From Ramazzottius varieornatus (lineage: Eukaryota > Tardigrada > Eutardigrada > Parachela > Ramazzottiidae): a stretch of DNA of 64,000 nt. This document shows positions 24,149 through 35,600 of this stretch, one piece after another (the first letter of the stretch is position 1; each line of letters starts with the position of its first letter). A program made the translations under genes and the position numbers. The DNA is taken from assembly GCA_001949185.1 (NCBI GenBank), contig BDGG01000001.1, forward strand, positions 6,968,325-7,032,324, read 5' to 3'. Under the pieces are notes generated by a model, which worked only from the letters and a program-made list of their open reading frames with translations, had not been told where the DNA came from and searched no databases.

Positions 24149-25465
24149 ATGGCCTATCCGACGGGCGTGAGTACGGTTGTTCACGCTTCACAGCCCCTCG
24201 TAATGCCTCTGCATGCAGGTACCAGCCAGCTGCAGGTCGGTGGAGCTGAAAGTCAAGTGCAGCTGGCAGCAGCAGTACCAAATCAAGGGCAGATCTCGTC
24301 ACGGCACATCCAAGCAGTTCTACCGGAAGTCCCAGTTAGTCTGTTGGACCTCCTCGGTCCCATTCATCACCTACAGGTCTCTCAGAAGCCGGAGCTGTTT
24401 CCTCCCTTTCCCCGACTCAAAAGTCTTAACAAGTACGGCATTACGAATGTACAGGGATATCCTCTGTACTTTGCCCTTGAAAACTCCAGTTATTGTCAAC
24501 GATGTTGTTGCGGAACTCTTCGGCATTTTGAAATGAGCATTATGGATCACAGCAACCGCGAAGTTCTCCATCTACACCGGCCTCTGAAATGTAAGCAGTG
24601 CTTTTGCTGCTGCTGTCTTCAAGTAAGCGTTGGTCACAGACGTTTCACGGTTCCAGAAACTCAGTTTGAATTCAGATCCGTCAAACGGGGGACTGGCAAT
24701 CGAAACGTGCAAGATCGTTAACTCAGTGTGGCGCACGCAGTCATTGTTATCGGATGGAAACGTGCGCCACTTAAGGTGACGATGCTGTCTCCCAAATTCC
24801 CAATTGCCAACTGGCTTGAAGCATGACGGCAGAAGCCTTGCGCCGGACTACCGATTCTTCGACTGCACGCTCTAACGTCATGGAACAGTTCAACGGAGTA
24901 GAACAGTTGGATATCCACCCGGTGCTTGTTTTACAGAAAATCGAAGTCAGCTCGCCAGACGGGGTCGTACTGGGTTTCGTTGTACAACAATAGCCACTTT
25001 TTCGACCTAAGTTCGTCGTTACGGACCCATACCGTGCAACCATCCTACATCTACAAGGCGGATGTTGCGTTTCTCCTTGCTGTGGAGCAAATTCGGAGTT
25101 TCATGTAAGTCGAGCCGTGCTTCCGCGTCAGTCGGTTCATAATAATTGGCCATGTTCGTTTCTGCCCAACAGATTCTAACCACGGACAAGAAGCACGATA
25201 TCGGTCTGATGTCCAGACCATTGACGTCGAGCTCTCCGGGTTCTTCCTCACAGCCTGACAACTTCGGGATCACTTTCCCTGTAGACCTTCACCTCAACGC
25301 CAAAGCAACGCTCCTAGGTGCAGCTTTTCTACTATTAAGAAGCGTTTTTAAAACATTGCATCGTATCAAGCTTCCGATCACCTTTCGAGTTTTTCACGTT
25401 GTTTTCAGGACTTTATGTTCTACGAAAGCACCAAGAAGAATACACCGAAAGCACATCGATCGTGA
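24149..25465 (+). CDS. PLSCR: phospholipid scramblase with in-frame TAG at conserved Trp
   Basis: Exons are 24149-24622, 24937-25104, 25173-about 25343 and 25409-25465, totalling 870 nt (290 codons). A Gln/Val-rich head is followed by the scramblase domain: VSQKPELFPPF, NKYGITNVQGYPLYFALE, the Cys cluster KQCFCCCCLQ, PKFVVTD, GGCCVSPCCG, DNFGITFPVDLHLNAKATLLG and a final DFMFYES. Scramblases move phospholipids across the plasma membrane or act as lipid-regulated factors; the Cys cluster is usually palmitoylated. Codon 177 is TAG (24991-24993), at the position where the family has Trp in its Q-x-W motif. Every other feature looks functional. The third donor (GTTTTT) is weak. The stop codon of ESD lies 69 bp downstream on the other strand. 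Confidence 0.88.
24708..24787. repeat. GTGGCGCAC hairpin, copy 2 (scramblase intron 1)
   Basis: GTGTGGCGCACGC pairs with ACGTGCGCCACTT; the outer arms GCAAGATCGTTA and GGTGACGATGC are more diverged. It lies about 200 nt before the in-frame TAG. Confidence 0.8.
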
Positions 25466-25533
25466 TTCAGAATATTGTTTGAGCATTTTGTTTGTATCAC
25501 CGAACTTTCTTATTTTTAGGCATGAATACAATT

Positions 25534-26688
25534 CTATTTTGTCAGATGTTTAGCATGGTGTTCAAAATGGTCTCTGATAAAGGTACTAACAAAGTAGTAA
25601 TTATGCCCATAGCCTTCTTGCATGCGAAGTTTCACAGGCACACCTGCTTCTTTCGCAGCATCGACAAAATGCTCCGGCAGCAAGTACGCCTTGCCATCTT
25701 TGAACCACTCGTCTTCGGTCCCTTGGTCGATCAAAATTTCCGGTATTTCTCCACCCTTTCCTGCTTGCTTACGTACCAGCTCCGTAGCGTCGTACTCTTT
25801 CCAGGCTTCTTTGTCTGGACCAAGGTAGGCCGTGAAGGCCCTCATACCCCAAGGCGACATCGACATGTTGGCGATGGGTGCCAAGGCCGACACTGACTTG
25901 AACATTCCCGGATTCTTTAGGAAGCAAATGAGAGCGCCATGACCACCCATTGAATGCCCGAAGATGGACTGGCGCGTTGGATCTACTGGAAAGTTCTGCT
26001 GGACAAGTGTCGGCAACTGCAGAAAAACCATTGCCAGCACACATCGCAACAGACGCATGACGTCACATTAGAGCAGAATGACCAGCGTTACAAAAGATAT
26101 GGTGCGCTTCATTACTTCATGCGCTAATTAAACAGAGTCTCAATTTCCCATGTTGATCTGACGTACCTCTTTCGTGACATACGAATACATCCTGTAATTC
26201 TTCCACTTTTCCGTGATTGCATCAACGTAGTATCCTGCGCCGGTTCCAAAGTCCCAACTATCTTCCTCGCCCTCGATGTTCAATCCACCTGCAAGCAGAA
26301 AGCCTTCTGTGACACCAACCGTAAGTGCGAAACTACGTCGGATAGTTGAATTAATTTTGACCTACGTGGACTTGTGTCAGGTCCAACGACGACAACCTTA
26401 TGCTGGGAAGCATACTGCTGAAATCCAGATTTTTCTATGAAGTTCTTTTCCGTGCAAGTTAGTCCGGACAGCCAGTACAGGACGGGAAATGTTTCGTTCT
26501 GAGTGAAAATCGGCGGAATGTAGACAGAGAAGTTGGCTTCGCTTCCCAGTTCGGCGCTACATCAAAAGCCAGCTGTTCTCTTGAAGATTTGACGACCAGA
26601 GGAACACTGTTTCGTACCTCTTATGCTTGAAGATCTTCTGGTATCCCCCGAAACATTTTGCTGACGAGACTTCCTCCAGTTCCGCCAT
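25534..26688 (-). CDS. ESD: S-formylglutathione hydrolase (esterase D)
   Basis: Four exons (26688-26618, 26556-26366, 26288-26167, 26016-25534) total 867 nt, 288 aa, close to the usual 282. It hydrolyses S-formylglutathione to glutathione and formate, the last step of glutathione-dependent formaldehyde clearance in the cytosol. The start [20 protein letters not shown] aligns with the family N-terminus. The oxyanion region is [13 protein letters not shown], followed by DTSPRG and [17 protein letters not shown]. The nucleophile Ser is in GHSMGGHGA, the Asp in [10 protein letters not shown] and the His in GYGHNYYF, so the triad is complete. Exon 2 begins after GATGTAG; the alternative AG upstream would introduce a stop. 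It is convergent with the scramblase. Confidence 0.95.
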
Positions 26689-27378
26689 GACTTCAGCAGA
26701 CTGCAGGAAGATGTACTAGACAGCAGTAAGCTCAATGAAAAAGGCACGCCCGCAACCCGCAGGCCTCCGACCAGGACGAGAAACGTTCTGGACGAACCGG
26801 AAGTTATCGTAGCTTTATTAGCCTATATGAAGTTCACGTCATCGACCATAGAACCAAAAGTGACTCGATTCCCTCGTCATCGGCGCTCCGCTGGAGTACG
26901 CTTCGTTTGAGCAATGGGCAGAGTAGATCAGTGAGGCGGGGCTAGTTTGAGAAATATGGAGCGGCAACGAAATAAAAATTGCCTACAGTCGGCCAATCAA
27001 GATGGTCTAGGTGAGAGATTCTGTGCCTTCAGTGGTCGTTTACGGATATTCCTAATTTCATGCCCCGCTCCATATAATGTCATCTGGCCGCGCCTTGCTG
27101 ATCTACTCTGCCGACTGCTCGTTTGTTGCATCAGGCCTGGTTGCTGCACGAACGCTGTGTGTTGACGGTTGAGCATCCGTTCCGTTAGCCGCTTCATTAT
27201 TCATTGTGGTTAGCTTGTCCATTGCCCATCGCCGATCTTGATAACGTTCCGTGCGGAACGGCGCGGCGAGAGAAACAGGGTAAAGGGCAGAAGCGAGAAA
27301 TTTCGATTTTCATTCCCTGTCTTCTTCTGTCTTCCCTTCAACCTTTGTTGTCCCTGTTTGTCGTTTTTACTCTTTCAG
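26689..27378. other. 5' flank of ESD, intergenic
   Basis: No confident coding is seen. Short frames here lack splice partners. It likely contains the ESD promoter and possibly that of the plus-strand segment starting at 27379. Confidence 0.4.
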
Positions 27379-27817
27379 GACTTTCGGGTTGTTGCAAGAT
27401 GCCGAATCCCTGTTCGTTCACCCTACCAGAAGTCTGCACTCTCGAGCTAACGGACGCGATCTGCGGACCATTCCTCTGCCACAAGCCACCTCTGGAAACG
27501 TGCCGAGACTACATCCGCCTCCACCTGCACTTAGCCTACCCTTCCCGGCTGAATCATTCTGCCACCAAGTGCACCTCATTCTGTCGCTATAAACTATAAA
27601 GCAACTTCGGGACAAGACCAAGAAATGGTACGACACAGGGACCAAGCACATCAAGAAGTCTTCAGCAGTTGCGCACGGCCAGCGCTTTCTCATCACCGAC
27701 CTAGTCGAGTCCACAGTGGATGAAGCTGTTTTGCAGTCCTTGAAGCGGATAGCTGTTGATCTTCCAAGCATCTCCGTTATTGGTCTTTGTGCGTACATCA
27801 AGCAAAACTTTAAGTGA
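27379..27817 (+). pseudogene. coding-like segment, weakly AlaRS DHHA1-like, one stop
   Basis: After a good acceptor (TCTTTCAG at 27378) a frame runs through a Pro-rich stretch to TAA at 27590-27592. It then stays open from 27593 to a TGA at 27815-27817. The second part, with LRDKTKKWYDTGTKHIKKSS and HGQRFLITDLVESTVDEAVL, looks like real protein and faintly resembles the C-terminal DHHA1 region of alanyl-tRNA synthetases or related editing proteins. A donor could lie at about 27784. With one internal stop, no start exon and no catalytic motif, it is best treated as a fragment or a wrongly resolved gene. Confidence 0.3.
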
Positions 27818-28485
27818 TTATAAGCAGTCAATAGAATTTCGGGAAGAGTTAACGATGATTATTTCTCAAATTTACTTCCGGGTGTCGTCTTGTTGTTTAG
27901 GTTTGCCTAAACTCTTGCACTGGCTCCCACTGTTCGGTCGACAACTCTGACCCTCATGGTTCGGCTTTCGCTGGGTTATCGGATTGCTCTATCCCTTCCT
28001 CAGCGCACGATGTCTGATCTATACACCAGAAGTTCGCTAGTTTCTTACAAGATTTTGATATTTACAAGTGTCAATTCATGTTCCAGTCAAAGTAAATGGC
28101 ATGAAGAAAATGAAAATACTGTACTGACAAGATGGTAAAATTGTCCCATTCATTAAATCAACTCTTTCGCCGAATGGGTCCCAAAGTTAAACACTCTTCG
28201 TCATCACAGTAGAAATTCTTGCAACTTTGTACCACAGAACAACATATCTCACAAAGGCAGACAGCACACTCAACTCAATTCAAATACACGGAGTGACGCG
28301 CATGGAGGAAATTGTCTGGGTACTCTAAGCTGTATCAAATAGCCAGCTGCCGCGAGAGACCCGAAACCCCACAGACCAGCAAGACTAAACACACACAGAA
28401 ACCCAGCTGAATTGACAGTTCAACAATGTCAAAAGAGTAACACAAAAGAGAAGAGGGGGAAATTATTGGCAATGTATATTGGTGA

Positions 28486-30271
28486 TTACTTGTCTCGTTG
28501 ACGGTTGGCTTTGAAACGGGAAACCGTTTTGGATACGTCCTCCGTGGGACTCGTCAGCAAGGACTCGCCCACCGCGTCGGTGCTGACATCGGCAAGGTTT
28601 CTTTCAATTATCACGTCCGTGTCTGTTACGGGAGGAGGATCTGCTGGTTCGACAACGTCCAGCGAGTCTTCAATACTGTCCATGGCGATGTGTCCTTGCT
28701 TCTGCAGAAGAGCCAAGAAAACCATTATGACATAACATACCATATACAGCGCACCATAACACATTATGACACCATACGAACCAATAGACGCATGACGCAA
28801 CTTAAAGTGTCTATTCATAGCCTCAAAGTACGCTATCACGTGACGTCATACGTGAAAGTGGATAATGTGAATTAGTATGTATCACCAGAATTTCGTTTTA
28901 GAATTTTAAGTTTTTTCTAAACCGTCTTAAGCCACGGAGAATTTTTAGAGGCTGTGGTGGCTTTCACTGCCGCAAAGAATGTATTACCTTGAGACGAGGC
29001 ACGTTATCGGAAGAGAAAGAGCGAGGTGGAGGTGGGTCATCGTATTCGAATTCAGAAGAGCTCTCATCCATCGTCCGAAACTTCCCTGAGGCCAACATCT
29101 TCTGTAAGGCTTGCTTGAACATTGGATTTATGCTCCGCTCTCGTTCAGGAACCGCACCTTCGAAAGGAGCAAACGTGACGCTCTTTCTTTCCTTCTTTGC
29201 TTTGCCCGGAGTGGCGGAGGGAAGGGAGCTGCGACGTGGTCGGTCCGACAAGTTTGGAATCGGGCGAAGGAAAAGCTGGGGCTCCGCAGAGTCGTCCATC
29301 TCGTCGGAAATGCTTTGGCTTTTGTGCATGGGCGAAGTGGCTTCCTCGTCCTCTTCCATCTCTTCTTTTTCCAGCTGGTCTAGACGTTGAGCAATTTCGT
29401 GGTCGGTAGGAAATTTCTTGGGCACATTGGCCGTTCTTCCGGGTGAAAATTCCTGCGTCGCGTTCTGGTCTACGGTTTCTCGAATCTCGACGATATCCTC
29501 TTCAATACCTTGTTGCCGTATCTGCAGATTAAACAGCCGAACCAAATGAATACGGAGTCCTCAGAAACAGATATGAAGCTGTCGCTCATAACGGAAGACA
29601 ACTTCCGGAAAGGAGAACAGTAAAAACACATTTAGAAGTTTAGGACTTTATGTTTCACAATTCACATCAACTGGCGCAACTACTGAACAGACGGGCGGAG
29701 CTTCACCTGCGTAACGAACTGTGCGTGCGCAAGGTTTCGACTAAACGCCGCCCGGACAGAATCTTACGTCACGCACAGTGTCCGCATCATGCACCAGGAA
29801 ACCGCCCAATCAGCAACGCGCCATTCTTACCATTGTGGAAAGCATGTCCAGTTTGTTCTGGACAATCTTCCGTTCCTCATCAAGTTTCCGCAGAATTCCG
29901 TCGACAGCAATTATCCGTCGATCAGCAATCTCGCAGGCCTGTTTAGCCGTTCTCTCGACAAAATATCCATCGCCGAGAAGGACCAAAATTTCGTTGGTGT
30001 GTACCAGCTCCCCGTGAACAAGTGCGTGCGGTCCAAGTGGCACAGTGGAAGGATAGCGAGTCTGTTCAGCGATCATCGACAACCTCGCTCGTAGATCGAG
30101 GTAAGTTTTCTTGAGCACTTCTTGTTCACCAATACGCCTGGCGCAATCTTCAAGGGCTACCTGCTGGTAGTACACAAAACGCTGTATTTCCGGACTACTT
30201 TTACTGAAATCCACTTTCTTTGCAGAGCTTGAACTTGAAGGAGACTTTCGATGTGCAGCTGGCACTGACAT
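28486..30271 (-). CDS. URI1: URI1-like unconventional prefoldin
   Basis: Three exons (30271-29831, 29521-28988, 28701-28486) total 1191 nt, 396 aa. Residues about 25-145 form an alpha-class prefoldin domain: two helices around a beta hairpin containing PLGPHALVHGELVHTNEILV and LLGDGYFVERTAKQA, the signature of URI. The middle has HEIAQRLDQLEKEEMEEDEE, matching the conserved box of URI, followed by a Ser-rich region with RKSVTFAPFEGA and INPMFKQALQKML. Human URI1 is about 535 aa, so this form is shorter. URI1 binds the RPB5 subunit of RNA polymerases and assembles an R2TP-associated prefoldin-like complex in cytoplasm and nucleus. The last exon is acidic and Pro/Thr-rich. Confidence 0.9.
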
Positions 30272-30646
30272 GGTATACTGCTTGGCCAGTCTGAAGGGTA
30301 AGCGTATCCCGCTGACGAACCCGCCGATCGTTAAACTTGTGGTAACTTTACACCTCTTGCAGGCTGACGGCGAGGGAAAGTTGAACTTGGCCCTGTTGAC
30401 AGTTTACGAATTTTCCGATCGTTAAAATCACTTATGTAACGGCCGTTTAGACTTACAGAGCTAACGCCAAGCCTCCGATCGAAGATAAGGGGAAGACGGC
30501 GGGATTCAACCAGTGCGAGGGATACAGAGAAAGCCCGAGCGACGCAACGTGGCGGAAGGAGAGGAGGAGACCGATGAAAGTCACGCTTGAGAAGCCGTGA
30601 GAAACAGCTGGGAAAGCTCGATACACGTCACTACGAGTTTTATCGT

Positions 30647-31018
30647 CAGCAGATCAGCATGGATGTACCAGTAGCGAGCACGGACCTGCCATCCACGAGA
30701 ATCAACAATCAATCATTAGGCAATACAAAATACTGCCTTTGATTCGATCAGACAACGCACCGTCTGTAGCTATAATCTGGAACACATGAAGATTCAGCCT
30801 GGGCTGTTTTGCTTCCACTGACCGACCGCAGAAAATACAAACCGCTTTTCGACTGGCCCCAAACGCCCAGGCTGTGCCACGATACTGACGATGGGTGCCA
30901 CAATACACTTGCGAATGGTGCGTTATTTAATCGAACCGAAATGATTGTTGATTTGTTGCATCATTTCGTGGATGGCAGGTCCGTGTTGGCTACGAGGTAC
31001 ATCCAGGCTGATCTGCGG
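30647..31018. repeat. 370-bp inverted repeat
   Basis: The left arm, starting near 30647 (GATCAGCATGGATGTACC, then CACGGACCTGCCATCCACGA), is an imperfect reverse complement of a right arm ending near 31018 (TCGTGGATGGCAGGTCCGTG, then GGTACATCCAGGCTGATC). A partial third copy of the tip lies at 31112-31130 and a diverged copy near 5383-5433. No terminal duplication was recognised. It is probably a foldback element. Confidence 0.55.
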
Positions 31019-31427
31019 CATCTGCCTGGCATAGATGTTCCGAAAGGAAATATGGAATGGCTTGACAAACAGCACTGCGGTGAGTAAGATTTGGCAACCG
31101 ATACAAATTCTGCCTGTACATCCATGCTGATCTGATCGTCAAGTAACATGCAATGACGTACTGTACCACTCACCGCAATAGGATATCGCACCATAACACT
31201 GTCGTACCGCATACTGCGTAATAATCTGATGACATACAGTGCGATGTCATTGTTTCACGATCATCTGTTTCCAACTTTCCATCATCTCGTCGGATTTCTT
31301 CCTCGCAGTATCACGAGAGGACTTCTTTGCAGGTTCGCTATCAGTTCAAGGAGACCGGCCGAACCCGAGAGGATCACTTGCCGGATAGAGGAGGAAGAAA
31401 CCGAGCGGGATATTAGCAGGCGGAACG

Positions 31428-32477
31428 ATGGAGGAAAATCTCGACCACATGCACGATTCTGTCCAGCTCGAAGAAGAATTGTCAGCGCTTTCCAGCATCT
31501 ACGGAAACGAGCTGAGCTTTCTCGATGACTCCGGACGCAACATCAGCTTCCAGCTGTCTCCTACAGCCTCCCTGTGCATCTCGCTGCCTGACGGATATCC
31601 CTCTAAAGCATCCCCAATTGTGACGCTGGTCGCACCTTCCCTCCGCGGAGAAACGCGTTCCCAGACCGACCAAGAAATTTCCTCCGTCGTGAAAGAATTT
31701 ACAGGACAAAGCATGCTGTATGGCCTTGTGGAGAAAGCCCGAGAACTCACCGAAGCATGCGAAAATGGCCTGGAGGAAAATACTGAAGAAAATTCGATTC
31801 CAAAAGAAGGGTAAAATCAGTGTTTTCCGAAGTGACGCACGTTCTCAGGCAATATTACTGGCAGCATGCGTCACTTGATACAAAGTTCTTTTAGAGTTTG
31901 TTTGCTGAGCTCCGAATTAGTGTTCTAAATTCCTTCCGTTTATTATAGCAAAGTACGTTCCTTTCTTCATTGCAGGGTTTCGGTCGAACCAGGAAGCCAC
32001 GTTCCTTTGCCAGAAATAATTCACGGAATACCGTTCACAGAACGACGGAGTACTTTCCAAGCGCACCTTGCTGTGGTCCACAGTGTCAAGGAAGTACAGC
32101 GGGTTCTCCAAGAGTTGAAACGCAACAGAAAGATCGCGGAAGCCACGCATAACATTATGGCTTACAGAATTTGTGGCCAAGGTGATTCGTGGGTGAGCGA
32201 CTGTGATGACGATGGCGAAAGTCAAGCGGGGTCCAGGTTGCTTCATTTGCTCAACATCATGGATGTCCGGAACGTCGTCGTTGTAATTTCACGCTGGTAC
32301 GGTTTCACCTTTACCTTCCTTAGGAGCGACACGATTTTGTTATGGGTGTCTCGATCCATTGTGTTTTTCAGGTTCGGCGGAGTCCTGCTTGGCCCGGAGA
32401 GATTCAAACACATCACGAATGCAGCGCGAAATATTCTAACAGAAAATGCTGCGATCATAGCTCACAAAGCCTGGTAG
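31428..32477 (+). CDS. IMPACT: IMPACT homologue (RWD plus UPF0029)
   Basis: Three exons (31428-31810, 31976-32296, 32372-32477) total 810 nt, 269 aa. Residues about 10-110 are an RWD domain (LEEELSALSSIYG, ISLPDGYPSKASPIVTL). The C-terminal domain contains PFTERRSTFQAHLA, ATHNIMAYRICGQG, DCDDDGESQAGSRLLHLL, VVVVISRWFGG and GPERFKHITNAARNIL, which are the IMPACT/YIH1 signatures. The protein binds GCN1 and restrains GCN2 kinase, thereby tuning the amino-acid starvation response. The donor at 32297 is placed so that Arg-Trp-Phe-Gly-Gly is restored; the neighbouring GT would break the frame. Intron 1 carries a hairpin-family member. Confidence 0.93.
31826..31880. repeat. GTGGCGCAC hairpin, copy 3 (IMPACT intron 1)
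   Basis: AAGTGACGCACG pairs with CATGCGTCACTT. The substitution GGC to GAC on the left is matched by GCC to GTC on the right, a compensatory change that keeps the stem. Confidence 0.75.
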
Positions 32478-32589
32478 CTCTACTATATTTCATAATTTCG
32501 TGCATCTCTTAGCTTCACGTAACTTTATTTATTTTAATATTGGAAAGCCGCAGAGGAATTGAGAAAAACTTTTGGTCGCTGAGATGGAT

Positions 32590-32595
32590 TTTATT
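32590..32595 (-). terminator. polyadenylation signal of the CBM14 gene
   Basis: AATAAA on the minus strand, 90 nt past the stop codon of the CBM14 gene. Confidence 0.5.
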
Positions 32596-32684
32596 TAGCT
32601 GGCAGTAGCTAACGAACGTTAATAAGAGCATCGGATCAATTTTGTGGTTTCTAGGGAGGCGAAATTCTAGAAAGGGGCGTACGA

Positions 32685-35600
32685 CTACGAGGTGATGTCT
32701 GGTCGAATTTCTACGATGATGTTGTACTTTGCAAACCGCACAAACACGGGTTTGTCAGCGCTTTCGTGAATGAAGTAGGCGTCGTCACTGATCATCGGGT
32801 TACTCGGCATGCTGTAGTCCGTAGCTGCACTTCTAGTCGCTCCGGAAAACCCACCAGACGTTCCCGAGCGATTTACCGAATTTCCTGAGGCACCACCCGT
32901 GACATCGCTGTTGTAGCTCGCGTAGCCGTTGACGATCACCGTGGCGTGTTGGCTCGAAGAGGTCTGGCGCAAGGTAGACGAACTCTGCAGGCTGTTTAAC
33001 ATGGCGCTTCCCATGTCGGTTGTCGCCAGGCTGGAAGTGGCGTCTTTATCGCAGGCTGTGAAGATTTTGACTGTGATGGGATGCGCTGCAGTCAAAGTAG
33101 TTTGTGGGGCAGTGTTGGACGAAGCCAGGTGGAGAGATTGACTGTTGGCGATTCGCGAGGACGAGGCTGAGCTCTCCGAGGATCCTCCGCTCGAAGCCGA
33201 GGAAAAGTCCTGGTTTGGTCTGGAGGTACCGAAAGCGGAGGCCGCGGATAGGCTGGCCTTGCCCGTGTCTGTTTGGGGAGAGACTGTCCGTGCCTGGGTC
33301 TGGTTTCGCGAAGAGGCAGGGCCGGATGGCATTTGGACTTGCAGAGGATTGCTGGTTATCGTGGCTTCGCCTGACACGAATACCCTATTGGAACTGATTC
33401 CCGCCGTTTGGGCTTGGCCATTCGTACTTGTTCGCTGAGCGTTCGCGCTGGCTTGGGAATTTGAAGACATTCCGGCGGCGCTGGCCTGACCCGCCCTTTC
33501 CTGGCTTGGTCCTTGAGTGCGGGGTCCGGGAATTTCTAAACAAAACAGGTGAATGCAGTCAATTTACGATGGGTATTATTGGTTCTACTTTGAAGGGTTC
33601 GGTACCATTATATCTGTTAAAATCAGGAGTAGCCGAGAAATGCATGGAATCGGTGCCATGCGGCACAGGCATCCAGATATTTTGGAACTGCAGGTCGTAA
33701 GCACTGTTCCCTTGGCCAACTGCCACTCCGCTAACACCTGCCTGTCCGGTACTTATACCCTGTCCCGTCAGAATTCCTCTCGGCCCATTTCCCTGTGCGG
33801 TGTTGGCAGAGGACGAGCCGGCGGTCGCAGTTCCCTGCCCCGTCGACGGTTCTATGAAAGCATCTTCTTGTCCGGTGCTTGCAGACGACGAGAAAGACCC
33901 AGCTGTTGCGCCGCTTTGGCTCTGAACTGGATTCGGTCGTCGGCCACTCTGTTGGCTAGTTGATCCGGCGCTTTGTACCTGACCGTTCAAAGCCGTCACC
34001 TGGTTGCTGCCTGTGGATCCTGCGGAAGTTTGGCTGTGACCAACAGCATCACCGGCGCTGGCAGTGGAAACCGAAGCGTCCGTGTTCGGCGGACCCCAAA
34101 CCGACGTGAAACGGTCGTCAGCGGAGTTGATGTCCAAAGGAGCGAGTGAACTTCCGCCTTGCCAAAGACTACTCGACGGCTGGGTCGAAGTGCCAGCTGT
34201 GACACGACCCGTCAAAAGGTTTTGTACAGCTGTTGAGGTTTGCTTGTTCGTGCCTTGTTGGGCGTTCTGACCGGAAGACCCACTACCGGTAATGCTTGTC
34301 TGCAGGGAGCCACTGGTCGCTTGTTGGCCACCTTGTCCTGAGCCTGTAGAGCCGGACGCTGTTACTGATCCCAAAGAGGTCTGTCCGGGAAACTGGCTCG
34401 AACCGCTCGCCGAAACACCAGGTCGACCTTGTGAATCTACGGCGACCACTGACTTCGTCCCCTGGTTGTTGACACCAGTCCTTCCTCCTGTCTGAGCTAC
34501 TCCGGCAGTGGACACACCTGAGCCTTGTTGTGTGGTTTGTCCTAAAGAGCTGCTCCCAGCCGACTGCAAAGTCTGGCGAGACGTTTGAAAACCACCTTGG
34601 GACTGTCCAGCCGTACCGAAAGCTGTGGCAGATCCAGAGGACGATGAGATACCCGTCCGAGTCTGCTTACCCGAGGTTGAGGTTCGGTTGATTCCTTGAT
34701 CATTTCCACCGGGACTGCCTGCAGCTGTCTGAGCTTGCCCAACTGTCGAAACGTCAGAGCTTAGCTGGTTGCTGCCTGCCTGTACATTATTGGTGGAGAA
34801 GTCCACCAGCCCATCGAACGAATCATCCGCTGATGGTTGAGTCGGGCCGTCCGTCCCAGTTGCCGCGTTTGAACTAACTGAAGCTGAGGCACCGCCATTG
34901 CTTTCTGCGTTGTTTCCGGAAGATGTGGCATTCGCCAGCCTGTTTGTGGACGTGTCTCCGGGGGACGGACTCTGGTGCGTGGGATCGATCGAGTATGTGG
35001 TCAGCGTAGGGTACGGGTTGACTATGTATTGGTTGATATTGGACGAGGAAGTTTGAGAGTTACCAGTATCGCCATGTCCAGGGCCTTGTAGCGGGACATT
35101 ACCAGGGCTGAACACTGGCTTCCGAGAAGCCAGTGGCAGCTGTTTGCTTTGGATGACCTGTGATGGAGGCGGAGAAGCCACAGCGGAAGCATCGACAATC
35201 CTGTTTTTCTTGCTGAATGTGGTGGAAGACTGGGACTGACCGACGTTGTTGGGACGGAACATGACCATGCCGAAACGTCCACCGCGCTCAACTGTGCCAT
35301 TACTTGGCTGACCCGCGCCGGAAGCATCTCCTTTCGCGGATGCAGAGGAATCGCTGCTTTGTCCAAAGTCCGATGAAGAGGACGGACTTTGCCCTGGAGA
35401 ATAAAAGAATAGGGAGCCATGAGGGAGTTTGCCTTGAATCTTCAAGTGGCTCAACTCGGGCCCTAACGTGTCTGCAGGAGCAAAAGTATCGTCTGTAATA
35501 TGAACCTTACCAGAATCTTGACTGTAGAAACTTTTGTAGTTGTTGGCAGCGTCGTCCGCACTGATGGTTTCCAGAAGTGGAATGTTATTCTGATACAACC

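Noticed and set aside
31826-31880. Cyclic-AMP-response-like TGACG motifs (also frequent TGACGTCA and CTTCCGG in the window)
   Set aside because: They occur at scattered intronic and intergenic places without a relation to start sites.
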